Shown piece after piece: positions 17,241-24,892 of a stretch of 32,542 nucleotides of DNA (positions within the stretch are counted from its first letter, which is position 1; each line of letters begins with the position of its first letter). A program made the translations under genes and the position numbers. This DNA is from Rhodococcus_D sp039923155. Its GTDB lineage: Bacteria; Actinomycetota; Actinomycetes; Mycobacteriales; Mycobacteriaceae. The stretch lies in contig JBDTDI010000213.1 of NCBI GenBank assembly GCA_039923155.1, forward strand, positions 1 through 32,542, read 5' to 3'. The notes beneath the pieces are model-generated. The model was not told where the DNA came from and ran no database searches. It saw only the letters and a list, made by a program, of their open reading frames with translations.

Positions 17241-18356
17241 GTGAAGACCCCCGCGCGCCTCGCCGCGCTCGCCGCCGTCACGGCGCCCGTGGCGTGGCTC
17301 GCCTGGGCGGCGCAAGGACTACCGACGTCGCTCGGGGCTTCGCGACGGGCCGTCGCCGATCACGTTCGCAGCGTGGTGGGCCCCCGCCCGGCGTTCCGAA
17401 ACACGCTCCCCGCCTCAAAGCTGCCTGCGGGAGAGGGGAAACGACTCCTGCAGGCCATGCTCAGCGGCCGCGGACACCGGCGACCTACAACTGCTGTGCC
17501 GCTGGTGTCGGTGGCGCCCCCGTCAGTGGCCGGCGACCTCGCGGTGACCTGGTTCGGACACGCGAGCGCCCTGCTCGAGGTGGACGGTCAGCGGGTGCTC
17601 CTCGACCCGGTGTGGGGCCACCGGATCTCGCCCTCGCGCCACGTCGGACCGACACGGCTGCACCCCGCCCCCGTCTCGTTGGAGCAGCTGCCGCAGCTGG
17701 ACGCGGTGCTCATCAGCCACGACCACTACGACCACCTCGACCTGCCCACGGTTCGCGCGCTGCTGCGCACCCAGAGCGCCCCGTTCGTCGTGCCCCTCGG
17801 GGTCGGTGCGCACCTGCGCGGGTGGGGAGTGCCCGACGAGCGCGTGGTCGAGCTCGACTGGACCGGGTCACGCACGGTGGGCGGGTTGACCCTGACCTGT
17901 ACCGAGGCGCGCCACTTCTCCGGGCGGGGGCTGCGCAACAACGACACGCTCTGGTCGTCCTGGGTCGTGACGGGTCCGCGCCACCGGGTGTTCTTCGGTG
18001 GAGACAGCGGTTACGGCCCGTCGTTCGCCCGGATCGGGGCCGAGCACGGCCCGTTCGACCTCACCCTGCTGCCCGTCGGAGCCTACGCCCCGCAGTGGCC
18101 GGACGTGCACCTCAACCCCGAGGAGGCCGTTGCCGCCCACCTCGACCTGACCGGGGGAGACCCCCGCCGGGCGCTGCTGCTGCCCATCCACTGGGCGACG
18201 TTCGTGCTTGCCCCGCACCCCTGGGCCGAACCGGTCCAGCGCCTGCTCGTGGCCGCCGATGCCTCGGGGGTGCCGGTGGCGGTGCCGTTGCCCGGCCAGC
18301 GGATCGACGTCACCGACGTCGGCGAGCTCGTCGACTGGTGGACGCCTGCGTCCTGA
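17241..18356 (+). CDS. Metallo-beta-lactamase-fold hydrolase (UlaG/NAPE-PLD-like)
   Basis: A 371-residue member of the lactonase/phospholipase-D-like branch of the metallo-beta-lactamase superfamily. The dinuclear metal site is visible: SHDHYDHLD at 159-167 (His160, His162, Asp164, His165), His224 in EARHFSGRG, Asp255 in FFGGDSGYGP and His317 in PIHWATF. The TWFGHASALLEVDG opening of the domain (103-116) is also typical. A hydrophobic stretch at about 8-25 may be a membrane anchor or signal. The reaction is hydrolysis of an ester or phosphodiester bond; the substrate is unknown. GTG at 17241 is chosen over GTG at 17232 because a -10 box fits a leaderless start there. Confidence 0.88.
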   Translation: MKTPARLAALAAVTAPVAWLAWAAQGLPTSLGASRRAVADHVRSVVGPRPAFRNTLPASKLPAGEGKRLLQAMLSGRGHRRPTTAVPLVSVAPPSVAGDLAVTWFGHASALLEVDGQRVLLDPVWGHRISPSRHVGPTRLHPAPVSLEQLPQLDAVLISHDHYDHLDLPTVRALLRTQSAPFVVPLGVGAHLRGWGVPDERVVELDWTGSRTVGGLTLTCTEARHFSGRGLRNNDTLWSSWVVTGPRHRVFFGGDSGYGPSFARIGAEHGPFDLTLLPVGAYAPQWPDVHLNPEEAVAAHLDLTGGDPRRALLLPIHWATFVLAPHPWAEPVQRLLVAADASGVPVAVPLPGQRIDVTDVGELVDWWTPAS

Positions 18357-18486
18357 GGTCCGTGGTTGGAGGGGTCTCGGCGGCGGGGTCGCCGGTAGGT
18401 CGCGCGGTCACCGGCTGCGCGGCCTCCTCCACGTCGAGGAACATCCGGGCGAACACGTCGCGGTTCGCCGCCTCGGAGTCGACCAC
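18310..18486 (-). pseudogene. Antisense coding remnant, C-terminal tail
   Basis: On the minus strand, between the hydrolase and the amidase, about 55 codons have strongly coding third positions (for example EAANRDVFARMFLDVEEAAQ). The frame ends at TGA 18312-18310, inside the 3' end of the hydrolase. An in-frame TAG lies a little upstream and only a GTG at 18486 could start it. It looks like the tail of a gene whose front was replaced by the amidase, or a small unrecognised gene. No family is recognised. Confidence 0.25.
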
Positions 18487-18517
18487 GTCGGGCGCGGTCG
18501 GCCCGGGTGGTGGCAGG

Positions 18518-19993
18518 GTGACGGAGGTGGAGGACTACCGACGCTTCGACGCCACGGGCCTGGCCGCGCTGGTGGCGCAGCGCCAGGTGGGTGCAGCCGA
18601 GCTGCTCGAGCAGGCGCTTCAACACTCCGAACGAACCGAACCGGTGCTCAACGCGCTCACCCACCGGATGACGGACTGGGCCAGGCGGCGGGCCGCGGGT
18701 GAGCTGACGGGTCCGTTCGCGGGGGTTCCCTTCCTGCTCAAGGACCTTGGTCAGGACCTGGCCGGGCATCCCACGTCCGACGGGTGCGCCGCACTCAGCG
18801 CTCGCCCAGCCCTCACGACCTCCGCGGTGGTGCAGCGCCTGCTCGACGCCGGTCTCGTGCCGTTCGCCAAGACCTCCACCCCGGAGCTCGGGGCGAAGGC
18901 CGTCACCGAGCCGGAGGCGTTCGGTCCCACCCGCAACCCCTGGGACACGGCCCGGACCCCTGGCGGTTCGTCGGGTGGCTCGGCGGCTGCGGTCGCTGCC
19001 GGGGTGGTGCCGGCCGCCTCCGGGAGCGACGGTGGCGGCTCGCTGCGTATCCCCGCGGCGTGCTGCGGGCTGGTGGGGCTCAAGCCCGGCCGGGGCTTGG
19101 TGCCGTCAGGACCGGACCGCGACGAAGGGGTTTTCGGCGCCTCCACCCCGGGCGTGCTGACCCGGTCCGTGCGCGACACCGCCGCCCTGCTGGACGTTCT
19201 CATCGCCCCCGACCGCACCGCCCGCTACCGCAGCAGGCTCCCGGATCGACCGCTGCTGAACGAGGTCGGCGTGGACCCGGGTCGGTTGCGGGTGGGCTAC
19301 ACCACCTCGTCCGGGCTGGTGGACGCCGTGCACCCCGAGGCGGTGGCGGCGGTCACCGATGCGGCGGCACTCCTGGCGGATCTGGGCCACCACGTCGAGG
19401 AGGCGCGCACGACCTACGACGACCGTGCCGTGGCGCGGGACTTTCTCACCGTGTGGTTCGTCAACGCCGGCCACCAGGTGAACGGGATCCGCGCGATCAC
19501 CGGCGGCGAGGACGTGGAGCTGGACACCAGGATCATGGCCGCGATCGGTCGTGCGACACCCGCCCCTGAGCTGATGGCTGCCCTCGAGGGTTGGCACACC
19601 CACGCCGCTGCCCTGGCCGAGGTGCACAGCCGTTACGACCTGCTGCTGACCCCGACCCTGGCTCAGCCGCCGTTGACGATCGGCGCGCTCGCCACTCCAC
19701 CCGCTGCCCGGCGTGCGGCGCGGGCGATTCTTGCTGCCCGGGGTGGACGACTGGTGCGGGCAATGGGTCAGGTGCAGGAGATGGTGCTCGCGAACCTCGG
19801 CTGGGTGCCGTTCACCCAGCTGGCCAACATCACCGGACGCCCCGCGGTCTCGCTGCCTCTGCACTGGACCGCGGAGGGTCTGCCGCTCGGTGTGCAGCTC
19901 ATCGGTGACCTGGGTGCTGAACCGTTGTTGGTGCGGGTGGCCTCGCAGCTGGAACAGGCCCGCCCTTGGTTCGACCGGTTGCCACCGCTCTAG
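18518..19993 (+). CDS. Amidase (amidase signature family)
   Basis: A 491-residue amidase-signature enzyme, the usual family length. The Ser-cisSer-Lys triad is present: Lys75 in PFLLKDLGQ, cis-Ser151 in TPGGSSGGSAAAVA and nucleophile Ser175 in GSDGGGSLRIPA. The C-terminus has the expected NITGRPAVSLPLHW and GLPLGVQLIGDLG. It hydrolyses an amide to an acid and ammonia or amine in the cytoplasm; the substrate is not predictable, and it is unlikely to be GatA because no gatB or gatC is nearby. The start is GTG at 18518. The stop codon lies in the first copy of a 16-bp tandem repeat. Confidence 0.92.
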   Translation: MTEVEDYRRFDATGLAALVAQRQVGAAELLEQALQHSERTEPVLNALTHRMTDWARRRAAGELTGPFAGVPFLLKDLGQDLAGHPTSDGCAALSARPALTTSAVVQRLLDAGLVPFAKTSTPELGAKAVTEPEAFGPTRNPWDTARTPGGSSGGSAAAVAAGVVPAASGSDGGGSLRIPAACCGLVGLKPGRGLVPSGPDRDEGVFGASTPGVLTRSVRDTAALLDVLIAPDRTARYRSRLPDRPLLNEVGVDPGRLRVGYTTSSGLVDAVHPEAVAAVTDAAALLADLGHHVEEARTTYDDRAVARDFLTVWFVNAGHQVNGIRAITGGEDVELDTRIMAAIGRATPAPELMAALEGWHTHAAALAEVHSRYDLLLTPTLAQPPLTIGALATPPAARRAARAILAARGGRLVRAMGQVQEMVLANLGWVPFTQLANITGRPAVSLPLHWTAEGLPLGVQLIGDLGAEPLLVRVASQLEQARPWFDRLPPL

Positions 19994-20025
19994 GTTGCCA
20001 CCGCTCTAGGTTGCCTCCGCTCTAG
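19978..20025 (+). repeat. 16-bp tandem repeat across the amidase stop codon
   Basis: GTTGCCACCGCTCTAG occurs at 19978-19993 and 19994-20009, then with one change (GTTGCCTCC...) at 20010-20025. A decayed start of a fourth copy follows. The first copy encodes the last amidase residues and its TAG stop. Recent slippage or tandem duplication is the likely cause. Confidence 0.95.
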
Positions 20026-20047
20026 GTTTCCGCTGACTGCGTTCCCG

Positions 20048-20113
20048 CCGACAAACAGCGGGCTTCTTGTCGCACAGGGTCTCGCTGCCGGACAAGTAGC
20101 GGGCTATTTGCCG
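20048..20113. repeat. Pair of related palindromic units
   Basis: Two imperfect palindromes of about 25 bp lie 15 bp apart, at 20048-20072 and 20088-20113. Both follow the plan CCGACAA..AGCGGGCT..TTGTCG, with GACAA and TTG(T/C)CG arms around a shared AGCGGGCT core. Each unit can fold on itself. They may be copies of a dispersed extragenic palindrome, or may terminate amidase transcription. Confidence 0.6.
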
Positions 20114-20257
20114 TAGGCCCGGGTCGAAAGCCCCGCCAGGACGTGACGAACGGCAGGACGAGTGAGGACGCAGGGCCGTACCGCCGACGTCTCGTCAACG
20201 CGATCCTGACCTTCATGCCCCATCGCGCGGCCGGGGCCGAGACGAAGGATGACTGCC

Positions 20258-20848
20258 ATGACCGACACCGAACACCGGCCCATCACCACTGACGTGCGAG
20301 CGTCGACCCCCGTGCGGGGTGTGCTCGACCGGCCCGGGGCCAGGCTGTCCCTGGTCCTGCTGCGGTTGGCCACCGGGTTCGTGTTCTTGTGGGCGTTCCT
20401 CGACAAGCTGTTGGGGCTGCACTACTCCACGCCGGGGGCCAAGGCGTGGATCCACGGCGGCTCGCCCACCCTCGGCTTCCTCAAGTCGGTGAACGTCGGA
20501 CCCTTCCAGTCCCAGTTCCACGCCATCGCCGGCGCGTGGTGGGCCGACTGGCTGTTCATGCTCGGCCTGCTGGGCATCGGAGTCGCCGTCATGCTCGGGA
20601 TCGCGATGCGGATCTCCGCCGTCGCCGGGGTGCTGATGATGGCCATGATGTGGGTCGCCGAGCTCCCCTTCGCGCAGACCACCAGTGCCGGTGACCCCAG
20701 CGGATCCACCAACCCGCTGGTCGACTACCACTTCATGTACGCCGCCGCGCTGATCGTGCTCGCCGCCGTCGGAGCAGGCGCGATCTGGGGGCTGGGCCGC
20801 GGGTGGGCGAAGCTGCCGTTCGTGCAGCACCACTCCTGGGCGCGTTGA
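20258..20848 (+). CDS. DoxX-family membrane protein
   Basis: A 196-residue integral membrane protein. Predicted helices are near residues 28-50, two in the stretch AWWADWLFMLGLLGIGVAVMLGIA onward (about 90-140), and one near 165-185. The pattern LRLATGFVFLWAFLDKLLGLHYSTPGA is typical of DoxX/DoxD-like proteins. Relatives are subunits of thiosulfate:quinone oxidoreductase or of membrane redox complexes in actinobacteria; the role here is unknown. ATG at 20258 is preferred because GAAGG lies 9 nt ahead; the in-frame ATG at 20249 would have GAAGG touching it. The gene ends at a strong inverted repeat shared with the convergent PAC2 gene. Confidence 0.8.
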   Translation: MTDTEHRPITTDVRASTPVRGVLDRPGARLSLVLLRLATGFVFLWAFLDKLLGLHYSTPGAKAWIHGGSPTLGFLKSVNVGPFQSQFHAIAGAWWADWLFMLGLLGIGVAVMLGIAMRISAVAGVLMMAMMWVAELPFAQTTSAGDPSGSTNPLVDYHFMYAAALIVLAAVGAGAIWGLGRGWAKLPFVQHHSWAR

Positions 20849-20888
20849 TCGCACTCGGCCCGCCCGCCGTGTGAGGTGGTCCCCCGAA

Positions 20889-20932
20889 GCGGGCCGCGTC
20901 TGGGCTCGAGGCTGAGCCGGACCGCGGCCCGC
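20889..20932. terminator. Bidirectional terminator-like hairpin
   Basis: GCGGGCCGCG (20889-20898) pairs perfectly with CGCGGCCCGC (20923-20932). Inside the loop GGCTC and GAGCC can also pair. It lies between the convergent DoxX and PAC2 genes. No T-run follows, which is common in high-GC actinobacteria. Confidence 0.6.
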
Positions 20933-21005
20933 CACCGACGGGGCGAGCAGGACGTTGTCGGCGCGGCAGGGTCGTGAGGACCTGCGCGGCAACGCCCGGG
21001 GGAGC

Positions 21006-21968
21006 TCAGCTCTCGGTCTCGTCGCCCTTGCGGGGCTGTGCGGCCAGGAATCGCTCGAGCTCTGCGCCCAGCTCGTCGCCACTGGGCAGTGCACCGTCGG
21101 AGGCCAGCAACGACGCCCGCTCCTGCGAGCCGACGTACGCGTCGTACTGGCGCTCCAGTGCGTTCACGACGGCCTTGACCTCCTCGGAGCCGTTGACCTG
21201 GGCGTCGACCTCCTCGCGCACCCGCGCCGCTGCCGGTCCGAGAGCGGCGTGCGGCAGGTCGAGCTCGGCGGCGCGACCCACGTGCTCGAGCAGGGTCTGG
21301 GCGGCCTCCGGGTAGTCGGTCTGGCTCAGGTAGTGCGGCACGTGAACCGCGAAACCCATGGCCGGGTGCCCGGCCTCGCCCATCCGCAGCTCGAGCAGGG
21401 CCGCAGCGCTGCCCGGGACTCGCACGGTGCCGGCCCACGGCTCGTAGTCCTTCACCAGGTCGGTGGGGATGCCGTGCGCGGTCACGCCCACCGGACGGGT
21501 GTGCGGCACCGCCATGGGAATGGCGTTGAGCCCCACGGTCCGACGGACCCCCAGCCGCTCCGCGAGCAGCCGGACTGCGGTGGTGAAGCGTTCCCAGTGC
21601 AGGTCGGGCTCCATGCCGGCGAGCAACAGGAAGGGCGTGCCGCCACCGTCGCGCACGGCGTAGAGAACCAGCTCGGGGGTGTCGTAGCTGGCGAAGTGAT
21701 CGCCGTCGAAGGTCATCATCGGGCGCCGGGAGCGATAGTCGAGCAGCTGGTCGAGGTCGAACGACGCGACGACCTCGGTGTGCAGCGACTCCTTCAGGTG
21801 GCTCGCGGCCAGCTTGATGGCGTGACCGGCGTCGGAGAAGCCCTCCATGGCGTGCACCAGCACCGGTCCGCGGCCGTCGTCGGCCACCAGCTCGGGGGAG
21901 GGGAACTCCAGCTCGTACATGCTCGAGCCCACGGGCTCCTCGGGCTGAACCTTCGCGTTGTCGTCCAT
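21006..21968 (-). CDS. PAC2-family protein
   Basis: A 320-residue PAC2 (proteasome assembly chaperone 2-like) protein. The core begins at PVLVHAMEGFSDAGHAIKLA and includes RPMMTFDGDHF, FLLLAGMEPDLHWERF and VGLNAIPMAVPHTRP, which match actinobacterial PAC2 proteins. An acidic, helical C-terminal tail holds EELDAQV-like and ERFLAAQPRKGDETES segments. Its biochemical role in bacteria is unsettled; a link to the actinobacterial proteasome is suggested by the family name only. The ATG at 21968 has GGAGGACG directly ahead. No proteasome genes are in the window. Confidence 0.88.
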   Translation of the reverse strand: MDDNAKVQPEEPVGSSMYELEFPSPELVADDGRGPVLVHAMEGFSDAGHAIKLAASHLKESLHTEVVASFDLDQLLDYRSRRPMMTFDGDHFASYDTPELVLYAVRDGGGTPFLLLAGMEPDLHWERFTTAVRLLAERLGVRRTVGLNAIPMAVPHTRPVGVTAHGIPTDLVKDYEPWAGTVRVPGSAAALLELRMGEAGHPAMGFAVHVPHYLSQTDYPEAAQTLLEHVGRAAELDLPHAALGPAAARVREEVDAQVNGSEEVKAVVNALERQYDAYVGSQERASLLASDGALPSGDELGAELERFLAAQPRKGDETES

Positions 21969-22055
21969 CGTCCTCCGACCTCGTATCTCTGAACGCCGTC
22001 GTCCGAAGCCCAGTCCTCCTGAGCGTCCTGCTGCTGCGTTCTGCTCCAGTGTCCC

Positions 22056-22442
22056 TCAACGTCGATGGTGGGGCCCGGTGTTCCTGCCGCGTGCGCCGTC
22101 GCGTGCACCCTCGGACGGTCGCACCAGGTGCGCGGGCACCCAGTGCGACACCGGGGCACCGGCGCTGCCGTCGGCGGCCACCGCGTCGTAGACCACGAGA
22201 CCGAACCAGTCACCCTCTTCTGACCGCGCCCACGCGCTGAGGCGGCCCGCGACGACCCCGCGCAGCCGGAGGCCGTCGGGGACCTGCGCGTGCGGGTGGT
22301 GCGGCGGCAGGGTGAACAGGGCGCCGAGGTCGACGGCGACCTGGACGGGCGGCTGCACGTGGCGCCACCGGGTGCCTCGCGGCCGGCCGGTGTCCCGGAT
22401 CGCCTGCATCCGCTCCGGCTTCTCGAACACGCGTTCGATCAT
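22056..22442 (-). CDS. Conserved hypothetical actinobacterial protein
   Basis: A 128-residue soluble protein of unknown family. The middle contains HHPHAQVPDGLRLRGVVAG and WARSEEGDWFGLVVYDA, which looks like a small beta-domain. The last 20 residues are basic and low in complexity. ATG at 22442 lies 44 bp from the divergent SCO6745-like gene, so both probably use one promoter region. The ribosome site is weak (GGCAGGTG). Confidence 0.6.
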   Translation of the reverse strand: MIERVFEKPERMQAIRDTGRPRGTRWRHVQPPVQVAVDLGALFTLPPHHPHAQVPDGLRLRGVVAGRLSAWARSEEGDWFGLVVYDAVAADGSAGAPVSHWVPAHLVRPSEGARDGARGRNTGPHHRR

Positions 22443-22474
22443 CGCACACCTGCCGCACGTCGGACACGGGTCGC

Positions 22475-22480
22475 TATGGT
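22475..22480 (+). promoter_or_regulatory. Probable -10 element of a leaderless promoter
   Basis: TATGGT fits TANNNT and ends 6 nt before the ATG at 22487, as expected for a leaderless transcript. It lies in the 44-bp divergent gap, and no ribosome site precedes the ATG. Confidence 0.4.
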
Positions 22481-22486
22481 CACCGG

Positions 22487-23341
22487 ATGGACCTCAAGGA
22501 CGTGGCCAAGTACCAGCGCTCGATCGACGTGGTGCACTCGATGACCTACTTCGTGCCCGAGACCGAGGAGCACCTGGTCGGGGTGGGGCTGCGGCCGGGG
22601 CGGATGTGCTACTTCGCCGGGCGCGCCGCGCCGATGGGGGCCGTCAGCCCCGGGGTGGTGGCGGCCACCTTCTACAACTTCAACCCCTCGCTGGTGGCCC
22701 GTCACGTGCCCCGGTGCTGGACGCTGGCCACCCCGGAGGCGGTGGTTCAGGCGCGGTTCGCCGCCGTCGACGCGGCCCTGCGTCGCCTGCTCGGCGACGC
22801 CGCCGACTCACCCGAGATCACCGAGGCCGCCGAGCTGACGCGGACGGCCAGCAGCGTGTGCACGCCCGAAGGACGCCCGCTCTACGCGGCGCACGCGGAC
22901 CTGGACTGGCCCGAGGACCCGCTGCTGGCGCTGTGGCACGGCACGACCCTGCTGCGCGAGCATCGCGGTGACGGCCACCTGGCCGCCCTGCTCGGTGCGG
23001 GGCTCAGCGGTCTGGAGGCCCTCATCACCCACTGCGCCACCGGCCGCGGGTTCACCGTCGCGGCCGCCCAGCTCACCCGCGGCTGGAGCGAACCGGAGTG
23101 GGACGCCGCCGTCGAAGGCCTGCGCGAGCGCGGGCTGCTCGACGCCGATGGTGCGCTCACCGACGCCGGGAACGCAGTACGGACCGAGGTGGAGGACGCG
23201 ACGAACCGGTCCGCGACCGCACCGTGGGAGCACCTCGGCGCGGACTCCTCGGCCCGGCTCGCCGAGATCGGTGCCGGCCTGACCCGGCAGATGAACACCG
23301 TCGGTGTGTTCCCCGCGGGCACCTTCACGACGGCCCGCTGA
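22487..23341 (+). CDS. SCO6745-like (SalK-type) helix-turn-helix protein
   Basis: A 284-residue protein of the actinobacterial SCO6745 family, sometimes called SalK-like. The N-terminal half includes MTYFVPETEEHLVGVGLRPGR, YFAGRAAPMGAVSPGVVAATFYNFNP and later ALWHGTTLLREHRGDGHLAAL. The C-terminal half includes a winged-helix-like stretch (QLTRGWSEPEWDAAVEGLRERGLLDADGALT). The HRGDGH motif is characteristic. The family may be regulatory; no experimental role is known to me. The final codons and stop lie in the first copy of a 50-bp tandem duplication. Confidence 0.82.
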   Translation: MDLKDVAKYQRSIDVVHSMTYFVPETEEHLVGVGLRPGRMCYFAGRAAPMGAVSPGVVAATFYNFNPSLVARHVPRCWTLATPEAVVQARFAAVDAALRRLLGDAADSPEITEAAELTRTASSVCTPEGRPLYAAHADLDWPEDPLLALWHGTTLLREHRGDGHLAALLGAGLSGLEALITHCATGRGFTVAAAQLTRGWSEPEWDAAVEGLRERGLLDADGALTDAGNAVRTEVEDATNRSATAPWEHLGADSSARLAEIGAGLTRQMNTVGVFPAGTFTTAR

Positions 23342-23413
23342 CCGCCGGGGCCGATGAGTTTCACGCGGGCACCTTCACGACGGCCCGCTGACCGCCGGGG
23401 CCGATGAGTTTCA
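23314..23413 (+). repeat. 50-bp perfect tandem duplication across a stop codon
   Basis: Bases 23314-23363 are repeated exactly at 23364-23413. The first copy contains the last nine codons and the TGA of the SCO6745-like gene; the second copy is in the spacer before the propeller gene. The identity of the copies implies a recent event, or an assembly artefact. Confidence 0.95.
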
Positions 23414-23473
23414 CGCCCGGCCCCGGTCCACCCCCGCAGGGACACGAGCGAGGACACGAACGGGGAGGTCGCC

Positions 23474-24589
23474 ATGACAGGAGCACGGGTGCTGGTCGGG
23501 ACGCGCAAGGGCGCGTTCATCCTCACCTCCGACGAGGCCCGGCAGCACTGGGAGGTGGCCGGCCCGCACTTCCTGGGCTGGGAGGTGTACCACGTCGTCG
23601 GGTCTCCGGTTGATCCGGACCTGTTGTACGCCAGCCAGTCCGGCGGCTGGTTCGGCCAGCAGGTGCAGCGCTCGACCGACGGCGGGCGCACCTGGGCGCC
23701 GGTGGGCAACGACTTCACCTACGCGGGGGTGCCCGGCACGCACCAGAGCTTCGACGGCACCCCCCAACCCTGGGCGTTCACCAGGGTGTGGCACCTGGAG
23801 CCCTCACCCACCGAGCGGGACACCGTCTATGCCGGGGTGGAGGATGCCGCGCTGTTCCGGTCGACCGACGCCGGCGAGACGTGGACGGAGGTGCGCGGGC
23901 TGCGCGAGCACGGCTCCGGCGCCCAGTGGCAGCCCGGTGCGGGGGGCATGTGCCTGCACACCATCGTCCTCGACCAGGAGGATCCCGACCGCATCGTGGT
24001 CGCCATCTCTGCGGCGGGGGTGTTCCGCACCACGGACGGGGGCATCACCTGGGCCGCGGTGAACCAGGGGCTGCTGTCGAACGGAATCCCGTCGCCCGCG
24101 GCGGAGGTGGGCCACTGCGTGCACAACCTCGCCGTGCACCCGGCACGCCCACGCACCCTGTACATGCAGAAGCACTGGGACGTGATGCGCAGCGACGACG
24201 GTGCCGACAGCTGGCGCGAGATCAGCGGAAACCTGCCCAGCGACTTCGGGTTTCCCGTCACCGTGCACGCCCACGAACCGGACACGGTGTACGTGGTGCC
24301 GATCACCAGCGACTCCGAGCACGTGCCGCCCGACGGTCGGCTGCGGGTGTACCGGAGCCGGACCGGGGGCGATCAGTGGGAGGCGCTGACCGACGGACTG
24401 CCCCAGGAGCACTGCTACGTCAACGTGCTCCGCGACGCCATGGCGGTGGACGCACTGCCGTCGTGCGGGGTGTACGTCGGGACCACCGGCGGCCAGGTGT
24501 ACGCCTCGGCCGACTCCGGCGACACCTGGCGTGCGATCGTGCGTGACCTGCCGCCGGTGCTGTCGGTGGAAGCGCAGACGCTGCCGTGA
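23474..24589 (+). CDS. Asp-box (BNR) beta-propeller, sialidase/sortilin-like
   Basis: A 371-residue protein made of propeller blades with Asp-box motifs (S-x-D-x-G-x-T-W): STDGGRTW, STDAGETW, TTDGGITW, SDDGADSW and SADSGDTW. There are at least five clear copies and one worn copy (RTGGDQW). The fold is that of sialidases and VPS10/sortilin proteins, but the sialidase Arg triad is not evident, so an enzyme role is unproven. No signal peptide is seen, so it is probably cytoplasmic. GGGGAGGT precedes the ATG. The stop overlaps the start of the MoaD/ThiS-like gene as GTGA, which suggests joint function. Confidence 0.88.
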   Translation: MTGARVLVGTRKGAFILTSDEARQHWEVAGPHFLGWEVYHVVGSPVDPDLLYASQSGGWFGQQVQRSTDGGRTWAPVGNDFTYAGVPGTHQSFDGTPQPWAFTRVWHLEPSPTERDTVYAGVEDAALFRSTDAGETWTEVRGLREHGSGAQWQPGAGGMCLHTIVLDQEDPDRIVVAISAAGVFRTTDGGITWAAVNQGLLSNGIPSPAAEVGHCVHNLAVHPARPRTLYMQKHWDVMRSDDGADSWREISGNLPSDFGFPVTVHAHEPDTVYVVPITSDSEHVPPDGRLRVYRSRTGGDQWEALTDGLPQEHCYVNVLRDAMAVDALPSCGVYVGTTGGQVYASADSGDTWRAIVRDLPPVLSVEAQTLP

Positions 24590-24876
24590 TCCGCGTCGCG
24601 CTGCCCGCGCACCTGCGCAACCTCGCCGGGTGCGAGGCCGAGCTGGTGCTCGACGCCGCACCGACGCAACGGGGGGTGCTGGACGCGGTCGAGGAGCGTT
24701 ATCCGGTGCTCCGCGGGACCCTGCGCGATCCGGGCACCGGCCGTCGGCGCCCCTACGTGCGGTTCTTCGCCTGCGAGGCCGATCTCTCCCACGACGACCC
24801 GGACGCCCCGCTGCCGGGCCCGGTGGCGCAGGGGACCGAGGCGTTCCTCGTCGTCGGGGCGATGGCCGGCGGCTGA
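24586..24876 (+). CDS. MoaD/ThiS-family ubiquitin-like protein
   Basis: A 96-residue beta-grasp protein. It begins MIRVALPAHLRNLAGCEAEL, as in MoaD-like proteins, and ends GAMAGG, with the terminal Gly-Gly needed for adenylation and thiocarboxylate formation or conjugation. MoaD and ThiS carry sulfur for molybdopterin and thiamin synthesis. No moa or thi genes are nearby, and the GTG start overlaps the propeller gene's stop. It may therefore serve an orphan sulfur-carrier or modifier role with that protein, which is inference. It is longer than classic MoaD (about 80 residues) because of an insertion around DPGTGRRRPYVRFFACEADL. Confidence 0.85.
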   Translation: MIRVALPAHLRNLAGCEAELVLDAAPTQRGVLDAVEERYPVLRGTLRDPGTGRRRPYVRFFACEADLSHDDPDAPLPGPVAQGTEAFLVVGAMAGG

Positions 24877-24892
24877 GGTGCGGACTCGGGCC

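Noticed and set aside
18518..19993. GatA subunit of the tRNA amidotransferase
   Set aside because: The signature is shared, but gatB and gatC are absent and the gene stands alone.
19978..20113. CRISPR array
   Set aside because: The repeats are 16 bp and directly adjacent without spacers, and the following palindromes are only two; no cas genes are present.
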